From: CAZVJA01 sp964626885
GTDB lineage: Bacteria > Planctomycetota > Planctomycetia > Planctomycetales > Planctomycetaceae
Assembly (NCBI GenBank): GCA_964626885.1
Contig: CAZVJA010000040.1
Coordinates: 1-33,354 of the forward strand
Direction: 5' to 3'
Length of the DNA: 33,354 nucleotides
Shown in pieces: positions 1 through 7,142 of the stretch. Each line of letters starts with the position of its first letter. Position 1 is the stretch's first letter. A program made the translations under genes and the position numbers. The notes below the pieces were generated by a model. The model was given only the letters and a program-made list of their open reading frames with translations, did not search any database and was not told where the DNA came from.

Positions 1-275
1 GTGCGCAGCGGACGACAGTCTTTTCACTCATCCTAGCGGAGTCGATTCTGATCTGCTTCGGGGGGCGGATGGTGGGAATTCTGCTCGGGCAGGGACTCGT
101 GTATGGAGCCGCGCCGATCGTGGCGCAAAAGACCGGCCTGCTGATCACCCCGTTTGCTTTCGAGGTGGTCGAGTTGATTCTGCTGCCGGCGCTGATCGCG
201 CTGGCTTCGCTTGTCGGAGTCGTTCCCGGGCTGACTGCCTACCGCACCGACGTCGCGCGCACGCTGGCGGATTGA
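1..275 (+). CDS. ABC transporter permease, C-terminal fragment (FtsX/MacB-like)
   Basis: This is the 3' end of a gene that begins left of the window; the open frame runs from base 3 to a TGA at 273-275. The roughly 90 visible residues contain two hydrophobic stretches (around SLILAESILICFGG and VELILLPALIALASLVGVVPGL) ending in a short polar tail, AYRTDVARTLAD. This layout, with a Gly-rich membrane helix after an 'F.LILAES' segment and a last helix followed by a charged tail, matches the C-terminal membrane half of FtsX/MacB-type permeases, which work with an ATPase in lipoprotein, peptide or cell-division related transport. The substrate cannot be judged from this fragment. It converges on pyrH, with 67 bases between the two stops. 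Confidence 0.6.
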   Translation, partial: AQRTTVFSLILAESILICFGGRMVGILLGQGLVYGAAPIVAQKTGLLITPFAFEVVELILLPALIALASLVGVVPGLTAYRTDVARTLAD

Positions 276-342
276 AGCTTGTCCGGACTGGTGTGGCTTA
301 CACCGAAAAGGCTGGGCTTCTGAAAGCCGGACTGAAGCAGCG

Positions 343-1113
343 TTAGCCGTCCAGTTGGTCGGCGGGAAGCACCCGGGTGCCGATCCGCTCGCCGGCGATG
401 GCCCGCTCGATATTCCCGACACGTTTGAAGTTGAACACGACGATCGGAATTCCGTGTTCCATGCAGTGGTGAATGGCGGGGTGGTCCATCACTTGCAGGT
501 TCTGCTTCAATACATCCTGGAAGGAAATGTCGGAATAGCGGACCGCATGCGGGTTTTTCTCGGGATCTTCGGCGTACACGCCGTCGACCTTCGTGGCTTT
601 GAGGACGACATCCGCCTCGATTTCCCGCGCACGCAGAGCCGCGGCGGTGTCGGTGGTTACGAAGGGACTCCCGGTACCGGCCGCCAGAATCACCACGCGC
701 CCTTTTTCCAGATGGCGAATGCAGCGACGGCGGATGAACGGTTCGGCCACTCCTTCCATCCGGATGGCGGTCTGCAGCCGCGTCGGCACGCCGGCGTTTT
801 CCAGAGCGTCCTGCAACGCCAGACCGTTGATTACCGTGGCGAGCATCCCCATGTAGTGCGCCGTCGATTGATTGATGGCGGCGCTCACGGCGGCGAATTC
901 CTTGCCTCGCAAGATATTTCCGCCGCCGCAGACGATGGCTAATTGCACGCCGGAGGCCACGACTCGCTTGATTTGATCGGAAATCGAGGCCACTTCCGAC
1001 ATGCTGATTCCTGACTCGCCGCTGCGGCAGAAACTCTCGCCGCTCAGCTTCAGGAGCACCCGCTGATACGCGGGCTTGCCTGCGGAAGAACCATCGTCGG
1101 ATTTGGCGCTCAT
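343..1113 (-). CDS. pyrH: Uridylate kinase (UMP kinase)
   Basis: Phosphorylates UMP to UDP with ATP in the cytoplasm, feeding pyrimidine nucleotide synthesis. The 256-residue protein has the amino-acid-kinase fold signatures of bacterial PyrH: YQRVLLKLSGESF near the N-terminus, GGGNILRG, the TAHYMGMLATVINGLAL helix and the AAGTGSPFVTTDTAAALRA nucleotide-binding region. The frame stays open to 1164, but I chose the ATG at 1113. The longer version would run through a perfect hairpin at 1135-1160 and add a non-conserved tail. The Shine-Dalgarno is weak (GAAAG). It lies last in rpsB-tsf-pyrH, a widely conserved order. frr, which often follows pyrH, is absent here. Confidence 0.95.
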   Translation of the reverse strand: MSAKSDDGSSAGKPAYQRVLLKLSGESFCRSGESGISMSEVASISDQIKRVVASGVQLAIVCGGGNILRGKEFAAVSAAINQSTAHYMGMLATVINGLALQDALENAGVPTRLQTAIRMEGVAEPFIRRRCIRHLEKGRVVILAAGTGSPFVTTDTAAALRAREIEADVVLKATKVDGVYAEDPEKNPHAVRYSDISFQDVLKQNLQVMDHPAIHHCMEHGIPIVVFNFKRVGNIERAIAGERIGTRVLPADQLDG

Positions 1114-1134
1114 AAAAAGTCTTTCATCAAAACG

Positions 1135-1160
1135 CACGCCCACCCGAAACGGTGGGCGTG
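1135..1160 (-). terminator. Perfect 10-bp hairpin between tsf and pyrH (attenuator-like)
   Basis: CACGCCCACC (1135-1144) and GGTGGGCGTG (1151-1160) are perfect inverted arms with a 6-base loop. Read on the minus strand, the hairpin starts 23 bases after the tsf stop and is followed by CGTTTTGATG, a short T-run. It lies about 20 bases ahead of the pyrH ATG. The shape suits a leaky intrinsic terminator that would lower pyrH relative to rpsB-tsf, or an RNA-processing site. The T-tract is short, so termination is inferred. Confidence 0.5.
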
Positions 1161-1183
1161 GCAACGATCAACTTGGGGTAAAC

Positions 1184-2020
1184 TCAGATGCCGATCACCC
1201 ACCGTTGGAAGCCCACGGCTTTCAAGCCTTGTTCCGCCAGTGCCTGGCTGACCGCTTTGCTGTCGTCCTTCGCAAATGGTTGCGACAGGAGCACACCTTG
1301 TTCAACGTAGAACGTCTTCATCCGTCCATCGACGATTTTCTCGACGATATTATCCGGCTTGCCAGATTTCTTCGCTTCGGCCGTCAGCCGGTCGCGTTCG
1401 CCCTGCACGAGAGCCTTGTCGAGTTCCTCGGCGTGCGTCACGGTGGGTTTCATGGCCGCAATGTGCATCGCGACATCGCGGAGCACCGCTGCCGTTTTGT
1501 TCTCGCCGGCTGCCTGGAATAACACGCCGGTCTTGCCGTCATGATGCACGTACGACCCCACCGGACCGGCAACGCGAGTCACGCGGGAGACCACGATCTT
1601 CTCGCGGATCTTATTGACGAGCTCGTCCCAGACATCGTTGAGCGACTTGCCCGACTTACCGGGTGCCGGTTGCGCAAGAAGCTCCTCCGGGGTCTTCGCG
1701 CCGGGGCCTTCGAGCAATTGCTTGACCAGGAGGTTGCCGAGTTCGAGGAACCCCTCGGCCGAAGCGACCGGGGCCGACTCGCACTGCAGTTCCACCATCG
1801 CGGCTTCGCTGCCGTCGGCTTTGACGAGAGTGAAAATCCTTCCTTCGAGCGTGGCGTTCTCGGCCCGCTTCTCGCGCACCTTTCCCACCTCGCGCTTCAG
1901 GATCTCGATCGCCAGTTTCTGATCGCCACCGGCTTCAACGAGGGCCTTTTTGCAGGTCATCATCGGCAAGTCGGTAATCTCGCGCAATTCCTTGACGGCC
2001 TGAGCCGAAATCTCTGCCAT
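1184..2020 (-). CDS. tsf: Translation elongation factor Ts
   Basis: Guanine-nucleotide exchange factor that regenerates EF-Tu-GTP. From the ATG at 2020 the protein has 278 residues, a normal EF-Ts length, and begins MAEISAQAVKELREITDLP with the conserved MMTCKKALVEAGGD helix-turn that contacts EF-Tu. The core follows, with a VELQCES segment and a VGSYVHHDGKTGVLF region. An AGGAG sits 10 bases before this ATG. The same frame stays open upstream to an ATG at 2224, adding 68 residues that look like a coiled coil. I kept the family-standard start but report the extension separately. It follows rpsB, and the two are probably co-transcribed. Confidence 0.95.
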   Translation of the reverse strand: MAEISAQAVKELREITDLPMMTCKKALVEAGGDQKLAIEILKREVGKVREKRAENATLEGRIFTLVKADGSEAAMVELQCESAPVASAEGFLELGNLLVKQLLEGPGAKTPEELLAQPAPGKSGKSLNDVWDELVNKIREKIVVSRVTRVAGPVGSYVHHDGKTGVLFQAAGENKTAAVLRDVAMHIAAMKPTVTHAEELDKALVQGERDRLTAEAKKSGKPDNIVEKIVDGRMKTFYVEQGVLLSQPFAKDDSKAVSQALAEQGLKAVGFQRWVIGI

Positions 2021-2224
2021 GGTCTCATTTCTCCTCTCCGCCAATCGGCGGATTTCTTCAAATCGCTGTTTCCACTGATCCGGAAGCTGTTCCAGCTCTG
2101 TAAGAATCCGCAGGATCGTACTTAAGAGTTGTCGATTTTCTCGTTCAAGCGCCTCCAGCCTGCGTTGCAGAAGGCGAATTTCCCGATCGCGTCCGTCGTC
2201 GTCGGACCACGCGGCGACGCTCAT
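2021..2224 (-). other. In-frame coiled-coil extension upstream of the standard EF-Ts start
   Basis: From an ATG at 2224 the reading frame runs without a stop directly into EF-Ts. The 68 encoded residues are strongly helical and charged with leucine/isoleucine heptad spacing: EIRLLQRRLEALERENRQLL, then a STILRILTELEQL stretch and a run ending RRLAERRNET. An AGAGA seven bases before the ATG is a weak ribosome site. It could be an N-terminal domain made on some EF-Ts molecules, the remnant of a separate small coiled-coil gene, or a chance open frame. I cannot decide between these from the sequence. Confidence 0.4.
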
Positions 2225-2311
2225 GGTTGCGTCTCTGCACTTGAAGTTTGATTCGAGAAGCGTGCTTCGCGCCTCAAGCCGAAACGAACCTCGCCTGGTG
2301 ATCCGCTGGGT

Positions 2312-3058
2312 CTATCCCAACGACGGAATCGGACGCGGCTCTTCCTTTTTCGCCTGTTCCTTGGGTTCTTCCGGCAACTGAGACCGCCCGTCGGCCACCG
2401 CTCCCGCGAGATAGCCAAGAATCAGCCGGATCGACCGGATGCTGTCGTCGTTCCCGGGAATCGGCAGATCGACCATATCAGGATCAGAATCGGTGTCGAT
2501 CAGCGCGACGACCTTCGCACCAATGATTCGCGCTTCGCGGACAGCGTTCTTTTCCTTGTGCGGGTCCACGACGACGATTGCTTCCGGCAACCGGTTCATC
2601 GCGCGGATACCGTTCAGGTTGCGATACACCTTCCGCTTCTCGCGCATCAGGGTGGACTGCATTTTCTTCGAGAACGTAGCCAACTCGCCGCTGTTCTCAA
2701 GTGCTTCCAGCTCTTCCAACCGCTTCAACCGGCTGCGAATCGTGCGGAAGTTCGTCAGCGTCCCCCCCAGCCATCGCTCGGTGACGTAGGGCATCTTGCA
2801 GCTTTCGGCCGTTTCACGAATCGCCTCGGCCGCCTGTCTTTTCGTTCCGCAGAAGAGCACCAGACTCCCCTGAGACGAGACCCTTTGCAGGTATTTTCGC
2901 GCACGCAGCAAGCCGCGGACCGTCTCCTTGATATCAATGATATGGATCAGGTTCCGCTTGCCGTAAATGTACGGCCGCATCTTCGGGTTCCATTTGCTGG
3001 TGCGATGCCCGAAATGGACCCCGGCGTCGAGAATGTCTTTCACGACAATGTCTGTCAC
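2312..3058 (-). CDS. rpsB: 30S ribosomal protein S2
   Basis: Structural protein of the small ribosomal subunit, needed for S1 docking. The protein (about 248 residues) has the S2 signatures ILDAGVHFGHRTSKWNPKM, YIYGKRNLIHIIDI, FCGTKRQA, a WLGGTLTNFRTI motif and a DPHKEKNAVREA segment. There is no ATG start. A TTG at 3064 lies only 2 bases after an AGGAG (3067-3071), while a GTG at 3058 lies 8 bases after it and gives MTDIVVKDILDAGVHFGH, the usual S2 beginning, so I chose the GTG. It heads rpsB-tsf-pyrH and is preceded by a possible structured leader at 3086-3138. Confidence 0.95.
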   Translation of the reverse strand: MTDIVVKDILDAGVHFGHRTSKWNPKMRPYIYGKRNLIHIIDIKETVRGLLRARKYLQRVSSQGSLVLFCGTKRQAAEAIRETAESCKMPYVTERWLGGTLTNFRTIRSRLKRLEELEALENSGELATFSKKMQSTLMREKRKVYRNLNGIRAMNRLPEAIVVVDPHKEKNAVREARIIGAKVVALIDTDSDPDMVDLPIPGNDDSIRSIRLILGYLAGAVADGRSQLPEEPKEQAKKEEPRPIPSLG

Positions 3059-3085
3059 GTTCAAAGCTCCTGACTGCGAGTAAAT

Positions 3086-3138
3086 CGTCTCCCGGCCATC
3101 GGCCGGACCCGTCCTTCAAGCAGGACCGTCCCGAGACG
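3086..3138 (-). promoter_or_regulatory. Possible three-way-junction RNA in the rpsB leader
   Basis: Three perfect helices nest here: an outer stem of 6 bp (3086-3091 with 3133-3138, CGTCTC/GAGACG), a hairpin CCGGCC-atc-GGCCGG (3092-3106) and a hairpin GTCCT-tcaagc-AGGAC (3111-3126). It ends about 15 bases before the rpsB Shine-Dalgarno. Leaders of ribosomal-protein operons are often bound by their own product; S2 is known to repress rpsB-tsf in enterobacteria. Autoregulation here is inference, and folding has not been computed. Confidence 0.4.
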
Positions 3139-3312
3139 TACCCGTCGAAATAGGACACAAAATGAGATAGCCAGGATCGCGCGATCCCGACCCCGGGGCG
3201 AAGCACCAATTCGGTGAAAAACCACCCCCTCCAATACCCTGGAGAAGGGTGAATCGTAACCGTTCCCGCGAAAGGCGTCAAACGAGGGTCTTGCGGCGAG
3301 GGGACCAAGACC

Positions 3313-3324
3313 TGTAGTACTACA
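3313..3324. promoter_or_regulatory. 12-bp perfect palindrome, GntR-type operator candidate
   Basis: TGTAGTACTACA is a perfect palindrome 50 bases before the dehydratase ATG at 3375. As I recall it, the site bound by the galactonate regulator DgoR and other FCD-type GntR repressors has a similar GTAGTAC-like core. The location and the sugar-acid enzyme downstream fit such a role. No regulator gene is in view. Confidence 0.4.
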
Positions 3325-3374
3325 TACTGCCGCGGTACTGTCCTGCCCGACCCACCCCGCACGGAACCCCTACC

Positions 3375-4514
3375 ATGAAAATCATCGATATCCAGACCTA
3401 CCCGGTGAATCTCGGCGAAGGGAATCACGTCTTTATCAAAGTGCTCACCGATGAGCATCTGCATGGCATCGGAGAGGCGTACCGCGTCGGCCCGGACCAT
3501 GCCGTCGAGCAGACGGTCCATTACCTTAAAGACTGGCTCATCGGCGAAGACCCGACCCGTATCGAGCACCTCTGGCGGATCATGTACAACGGCTCCCGGT
3601 TTCCCGGCGGCTCAATGCTCAACGCCGCCATCAGCGGCATCGAGCTGGCCCTGTGGGACGTGAAGGGGAAAGCCCACGGCGTGCCGGTCTACCAGTTGAT
3701 CGGCGGGCGCTGCCGAGATCGCATCCGCCTTTACCACGCGATCGGAGGCGACACGCCGCAGGCCGCGGCCGAAGATGCACTGCGGGTCGTCAAACAGGGA
3801 TTCACCGGCGTGAAGATGAGCCCGCAGCCGTCCGGGCATTACAAAATGCCGTGGGGCAAGGTTCTCAAGGAAACCGCCGCGAAGATGGAAGCCGTTCGCA
3901 GGGCGGTCGGTGACGATGTCGACATCGCCCTTGATCCGCACGCGCAAATCTTCGAGCCGATTCGCGCGTGGGAGCTGGCGGAAGCCGTCAAGCCGTACCG
4001 TCCCATGTTCTACGAAGAGCCGCTACGGCCGGAAAATGTCAGCGCAATGGGGAAGCTCCGCGAGAAGTGCGACATCCCGATCGCCACGGGCGAAATGCTC
4101 TACACGAAATACCAGTTCCGCGATGTTCTCGCGATGGGAGCCGCCGACATTCTACAGCCCGACCTTTTGATCTGCGGTGGTCTCATGGAAGCCAAGAAGA
4201 TCGCTGCGATGGCCGAGGCGGAATACCTCACCGTCGCGCCGCACAACCCGATGGGACCGGTTTCGACCGCCGTTTGCGGGCACTTCTGCATTTCGACGCC
4301 GAACTTCGCGATCCTCGAATACCGCATCGACAGCAGCGGCCCGGCCCGCGATCTGCTGTTGCAGCCCTTCAAAATGGTCGATGGTTACCTCGAAGTTCCC
4401 GACACGCCCGGGCTCGGCATCGAGTTGAACGAAAAAGCATTTGCGGGCCGACCGCTGAAAACCTGGCGTCGCCAGCTTATCATCGAAGGGGACGGGAACA
4501 TCGGGTATCAGTAG
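3375..4514 (+). CDS. Mandelate racemase/muconate-lactonizing family enzyme (galactonate dehydratase-like)
   Basis: Enolase-superfamily enzyme of 379 residues that probably dehydrates an aldonic acid by proton abstraction next to a carboxylate, with Mg2+. The N-terminal capping domain (about 1-115) starts MKIIDIQTYPV and contains the NAAISGIELALWDVKGKA motif. The barrel carries the expected ligands: D187 and H189 in DPHA, E214 in FYEEP, E240 in ATGE, and H290 in VAPHNPMGP as a general acid/base. The DxH pair and the late His resemble D-galactonate dehydratase (DgoD) and relatives, but these families are multi-substrate and the true sugar acid is uncertain. It faces away from rpsB and is followed after 29 bases by the assembly gap. 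Confidence 0.88.
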   Translation: MKIIDIQTYPVNLGEGNHVFIKVLTDEHLHGIGEAYRVGPDHAVEQTVHYLKDWLIGEDPTRIEHLWRIMYNGSRFPGGSMLNAAISGIELALWDVKGKAHGVPVYQLIGGRCRDRIRLYHAIGGDTPQAAAEDALRVVKQGFTGVKMSPQPSGHYKMPWGKVLKETAAKMEAVRRAVGDDVDIALDPHAQIFEPIRAWELAEAVKPYRPMFYEEPLRPENVSAMGKLREKCDIPIATGEMLYTKYQFRDVLAMGAADILQPDLLICGGLMEAKKIAAMAEAEYLTVAPHNPMGPVSTAVCGHFCISTPNFAILEYRIDSSGPARDLLLQPFKMVDGYLEVPDTPGLGIELNEKAFAGRPLKTWRRQLIIEGDGNIGYQ

Positions 4515-4543
4515 AGCGGTCCGCCGTCCGCTTTCAGCGATCA

Positions 4544-4643
4544 NNNNNNNNNNNNNNNNNNNNNNNNNNNNNNNNNNNNNNNNNNNNNNNNNNNNNNNNN
4601 NNNNNNNNNNNNNNNNNNNNNNNNNNNNNNNNNNNNNNNNNNN
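4544..4643. other. Assembly gap (100 N)
   Basis: Exactly 100 N separate the dehydratase gene from the aminotransferase gene. This is a conventional placeholder length, so the true distance and any intervening gene are unknown. The aminotransferase ATG lies only 2 bases after the gap, so its ribosome site and promoter cannot be seen. Confidence 0.98.
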
Positions 4644-4645
4644 CC

Positions 4646-5581
4646 ATGCCCGAACCAGTTGTCTATCTCAGCGGCCGGACTGTTCCCGCCTCGCAGGCGC
4701 ATCTTGCCATCTATGATGCCGGCATCGTTCTCGGTGCCACCGTCACCGAAATGGCCCGCACCTTCCGCCACCAGCTCTTCCGGCTGGAGGATCATCTGGC
4801 GCGCATCGGCCGGGCGCTGCGATACGTCCGTTTCGACATCGGTATGCCGATCGAACAGCTTGGCCAAATTTGCCGCGATGTCGCCGCGCAGAATGCGAAG
4901 CTCATCGGCACCGACGACGAACTCGGGCTGATCATCTTCGTTACCGCCGGCGAATACCCCACCTATGCCGGCGGAGCAGCTGGCTCGGTCCGCACCACGC
5001 CGACCGTTTGCGTGCACACGTTCCCCATGCCGTTCGAGTTGTGGGCCGCGAAGATGGAGCGGGGGCTGCACCTCGTCACGCCGTCGATCCGTCACGTTCC
5101 ACCGCAATGTTACGACCCGAAGATGAAGTACCGCAGCCGCATGCACTACTATCTGGCCGACCAGGAAGCGCGGCTGGCCGATCCCGACGCGTCGGCCCTG
5201 CTGCTCGACCTCGACGGCAACGTAACCGAAACGAGCGGGGCGAATTTTCTCATCGTAGAAGAGGGGGCGATCGTCTCGCCGACCTTGCGGAACACGCTCC
5301 CGGGCATCAGCCGCGCGACAGTGAAAGATCTTGCGGCTAAGCTCGGCATCGATTTTGTCGAGCGTGACCTCCAGGTGTTCAACGTCATCAACGCGTCGGA
5401 AGCCTTCACCGCCAGCACGCCGTACTGCCTGATGCCGGTGACCAAGATCAACGGTCTCCCCATCGGCGACGGTAAGCCAGGCCCGGTGTTGAAGCGCCTG
5501 CTCTCCGCCTGGAGTGACCTCGTCGGCCTCGACATCTCGCAACAAATCGCGGAGGGAGCGAAGCGACGGACGGGGAAGTGA
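4646..5581 (+). CDS. Class IV PLP-dependent aminotransferase (IlvE / PabC family)
   Basis: A 311-residue fold-type IV PLP enzyme; members are branched-chain aminotransferases, D-amino-acid aminotransferases or 4-amino-4-deoxychorismate lyases. It starts MPEPVVYLSGRTVPASQA and has the early DAGIVLGATVTEMARTF stretch with RLEDHLARI. The likely PLP lysine is K161 in DPKMKYRSRMHYY. The phosphate-binding segment DGNVTETSGANFLIVEEGAI is followed by TLPGISRATV. The KYRSRM context looks more like the lyase/D-aminotransferase side than classical IlvE, but I cannot assign the reaction. An upstream start inside the gap is possible, although this ATG gives the usual family N-terminus. Confidence 0.88.
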   Translation: MPEPVVYLSGRTVPASQAHLAIYDAGIVLGATVTEMARTFRHQLFRLEDHLARIGRALRYVRFDIGMPIEQLGQICRDVAAQNAKLIGTDDELGLIIFVTAGEYPTYAGGAAGSVRTTPTVCVHTFPMPFELWAAKMERGLHLVTPSIRHVPPQCYDPKMKYRSRMHYYLADQEARLADPDASALLLDLDGNVTETSGANFLIVEEGAIVSPTLRNTLPGISRATVKDLAAKLGIDFVERDLQVFNVINASEAFTASTPYCLMPVTKINGLPIGDGKPGPVLKRLLSAWSDLVGLDISQQIAEGAKRRTGK

Positions 5582-5684
5582 ATTGGCTGCGAATGCATGC
5601 CGAACTTCGCATGTCTTTACACGAGCGAGGGGCGTGAACCCCATCCCTCGTTTTCATCATCATGAACTGAGAGCTTCACCTTCG

Positions 5685-7088
5685 ATGAACGGTTCACAGG
5701 GTCAAGAAGAAGAGAAGCAGCCTGAACCCATCCAGGCGGTGTATTCAACACCTGACGTTAACAGTCGGATAGAGCTTCATGCTGGACCAATGACATTTCG
5801 GTTCGACAAGGACACGCTTGTTGGGGACGGAAGACTATTCTACGCGTGGTTGCCGTCACCCGCCCTTCGCTTCGAAATGTTCACTGACAAGCAGTTGCCT
5901 CGCGATTTGCGCCTTGCCTTCAAACTTCCAAACGCTGAGACAACTGAAATTGAAGTGCATAGCCTTCGACGAACTGTACCAGTCGTTGGAGTGGGCAGTG
6001 GACATGTTGCTGGCTCACAGCTTCGCATATCGGGAACCATCAATGGGGAAGTTGTCACAGGAGTTCAGACAGCACTTTCGTCGCTGCTTTTCCACCTGCC
6101 GAATATTCCGGCATTCGGCCTTTCTCCTGACGGATTTGCTCACCAAACGGATAATTTCGTCGTTGCCTGGCAACGTGTAATCCTGCGAAGTGATCGTTGG
6201 ATTGTAACGCTCGATCCCGTATCAAATGAGGATGACCTCATTCGGAAGATGAAAGCCACTCGCGGATATCCCATAACGCGAGTCGGACGGCTTGAACGTG
6301 CGGATGGCAAAACTTTCACACTCAAAGCGGCACGACAGGCACTCGAAATCGTCGAACACGCTCTTTCATTTGCCCTCGAAGGTTGGGTCGCTCCGATGTT
6401 GCTCGTGGGAATTGGAAGGAATGGTCAACGGAAATGCGAGGCGTGGTCGTCGCGCCACGTTAGTCCGTATCAGGCACATTTAGGATGGTTCGATTTTCAT
6501 CATCCAGGCTCGCTCTCGGAGCTCTTTGCTGCACTCGATAAGCAATGGAAAGGTGATGTACTGCGAGAGCCGTTGAAAGACGCCATTTATTGGTATATCG
6601 AAATCCACCGTCGACCAATGCATATAGAAACCGGCATCATGTTGGCGCAGATTGCACTGGAAATGCTCAGTTGGCTGATTCTCATTGAATGTAACGCCGT
6701 AGTTTCGGAGAAGGGATTCAGCGACCTCCCGGCGGCTGACAAACTAAAACTCTTGCTATCGACGTGCTCGATCCCGATCAAACCCCCGGCTGAACTTAGC
6801 TCCCTCTCGAAGCTTGCGAAGGCTGAGAATTGGCAGGGCCCAGATGTGCTTGTTCAAATTCGTAATTCAATTGTCCACCGCAACAAGAAAAAGCGGGAAA
6901 AATCGGGTAAGAAATTACTATCTAGTGAAATCCTCCATGACGCCAGTCGCCTTGCTTGCTGGTACCTTGAACTGGTTATCTTGCGGCAGCTTGAGTACCA
7001 AGGTGATTACTCAAATCGTCTGAAGCAACGATGGGTCGGTCAGGTTGAACCAGTTCCATGGGTCACGAACAGAGATGCCAAATCATAA
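5685..7088 (+). CDS. Hypothetical protein with C-terminal HEPN-like R-x4-H motif
   Basis: I do not recognise a named family. The 467-residue protein begins MNGSQGQEEEKQPEPIQ, has a beta-rich first half (about 25-250) and a helical C-terminal part (about 300-467). The latter contains PADKLKLLLSTCSIPIKPP, then the motif R393-N-S-I-V-H398 followed by basic residues, and ends WYLELVILRQ ... WVGQVEPVPW. R-x4-6-H is the catalytic signature of HEPN ribonucleases found in toxin-antitoxin and abortive-infection systems, so an RNase or defence role is possible but unproven. The frame is open upstream to 5514, overlapping the aminotransferase; the chosen ATG avoids that, and a GAGAG lies before it. Its base composition is visibly AT-richer than both neighbours, suggesting acquisition by transfer. 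It stands alone, with no partner antitoxin. Confidence 0.8.
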   Translation: MNGSQGQEEEKQPEPIQAVYSTPDVNSRIELHAGPMTFRFDKDTLVGDGRLFYAWLPSPALRFEMFTDKQLPRDLRLAFKLPNAETTEIEVHSLRRTVPVVGVGSGHVAGSQLRISGTINGEVVTGVQTALSSLLFHLPNIPAFGLSPDGFAHQTDNFVVAWQRVILRSDRWIVTLDPVSNEDDLIRKMKATRGYPITRVGRLERADGKTFTLKAARQALEIVEHALSFALEGWVAPMLLVGIGRNGQRKCEAWSSRHVSPYQAHLGWFDFHHPGSLSELFAALDKQWKGDVLREPLKDAIYWYIEIHRRPMHIETGIMLAQIALEMLSWLILIECNAVVSEKGFSDLPAADKLKLLLSTCSIPIKPPAELSSLSKLAKAENWQGPDVLVQIRNSIVHRNKKKREKSGKKLLSSEILHDASRLACWYLELVILRQLEYQGDYSNRLKQRWVGQVEPVPWVTNRDAKS

Positions 7089-7142
7089 GCAGCGGTATTC
7101 GTCAGATAGCTTTGTGCTGATTGATTCCTGCTGCGCTCATTG

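Larger units (their letters stand above)
3065..3374. other. Divergent intergenic region between rpsB and the dehydratase
   Basis: About 310 bases without a gene. The left part is the structured rpsB leader and the right part carries the palindrome at 3313-3324. Divergent promoters must lie between, but I could not pick convincing -35/-10 pairs. A 211-residue minus frame crossing this region (2934-3569) is a shadow of the neighbouring genes. Confidence 0.6.

Noticed and set aside
290..328. Two small 5-bp hairpins between the ABC permease fragment and pyrH as terminators
   Set aside because: Stems are short and no T-run follows on either strand.
355..942. 195-codon plus-strand frame over pyrH
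   Set aside because: Antisense shadow of pyrH; no motif, and the opposite strand encodes a certain gene.
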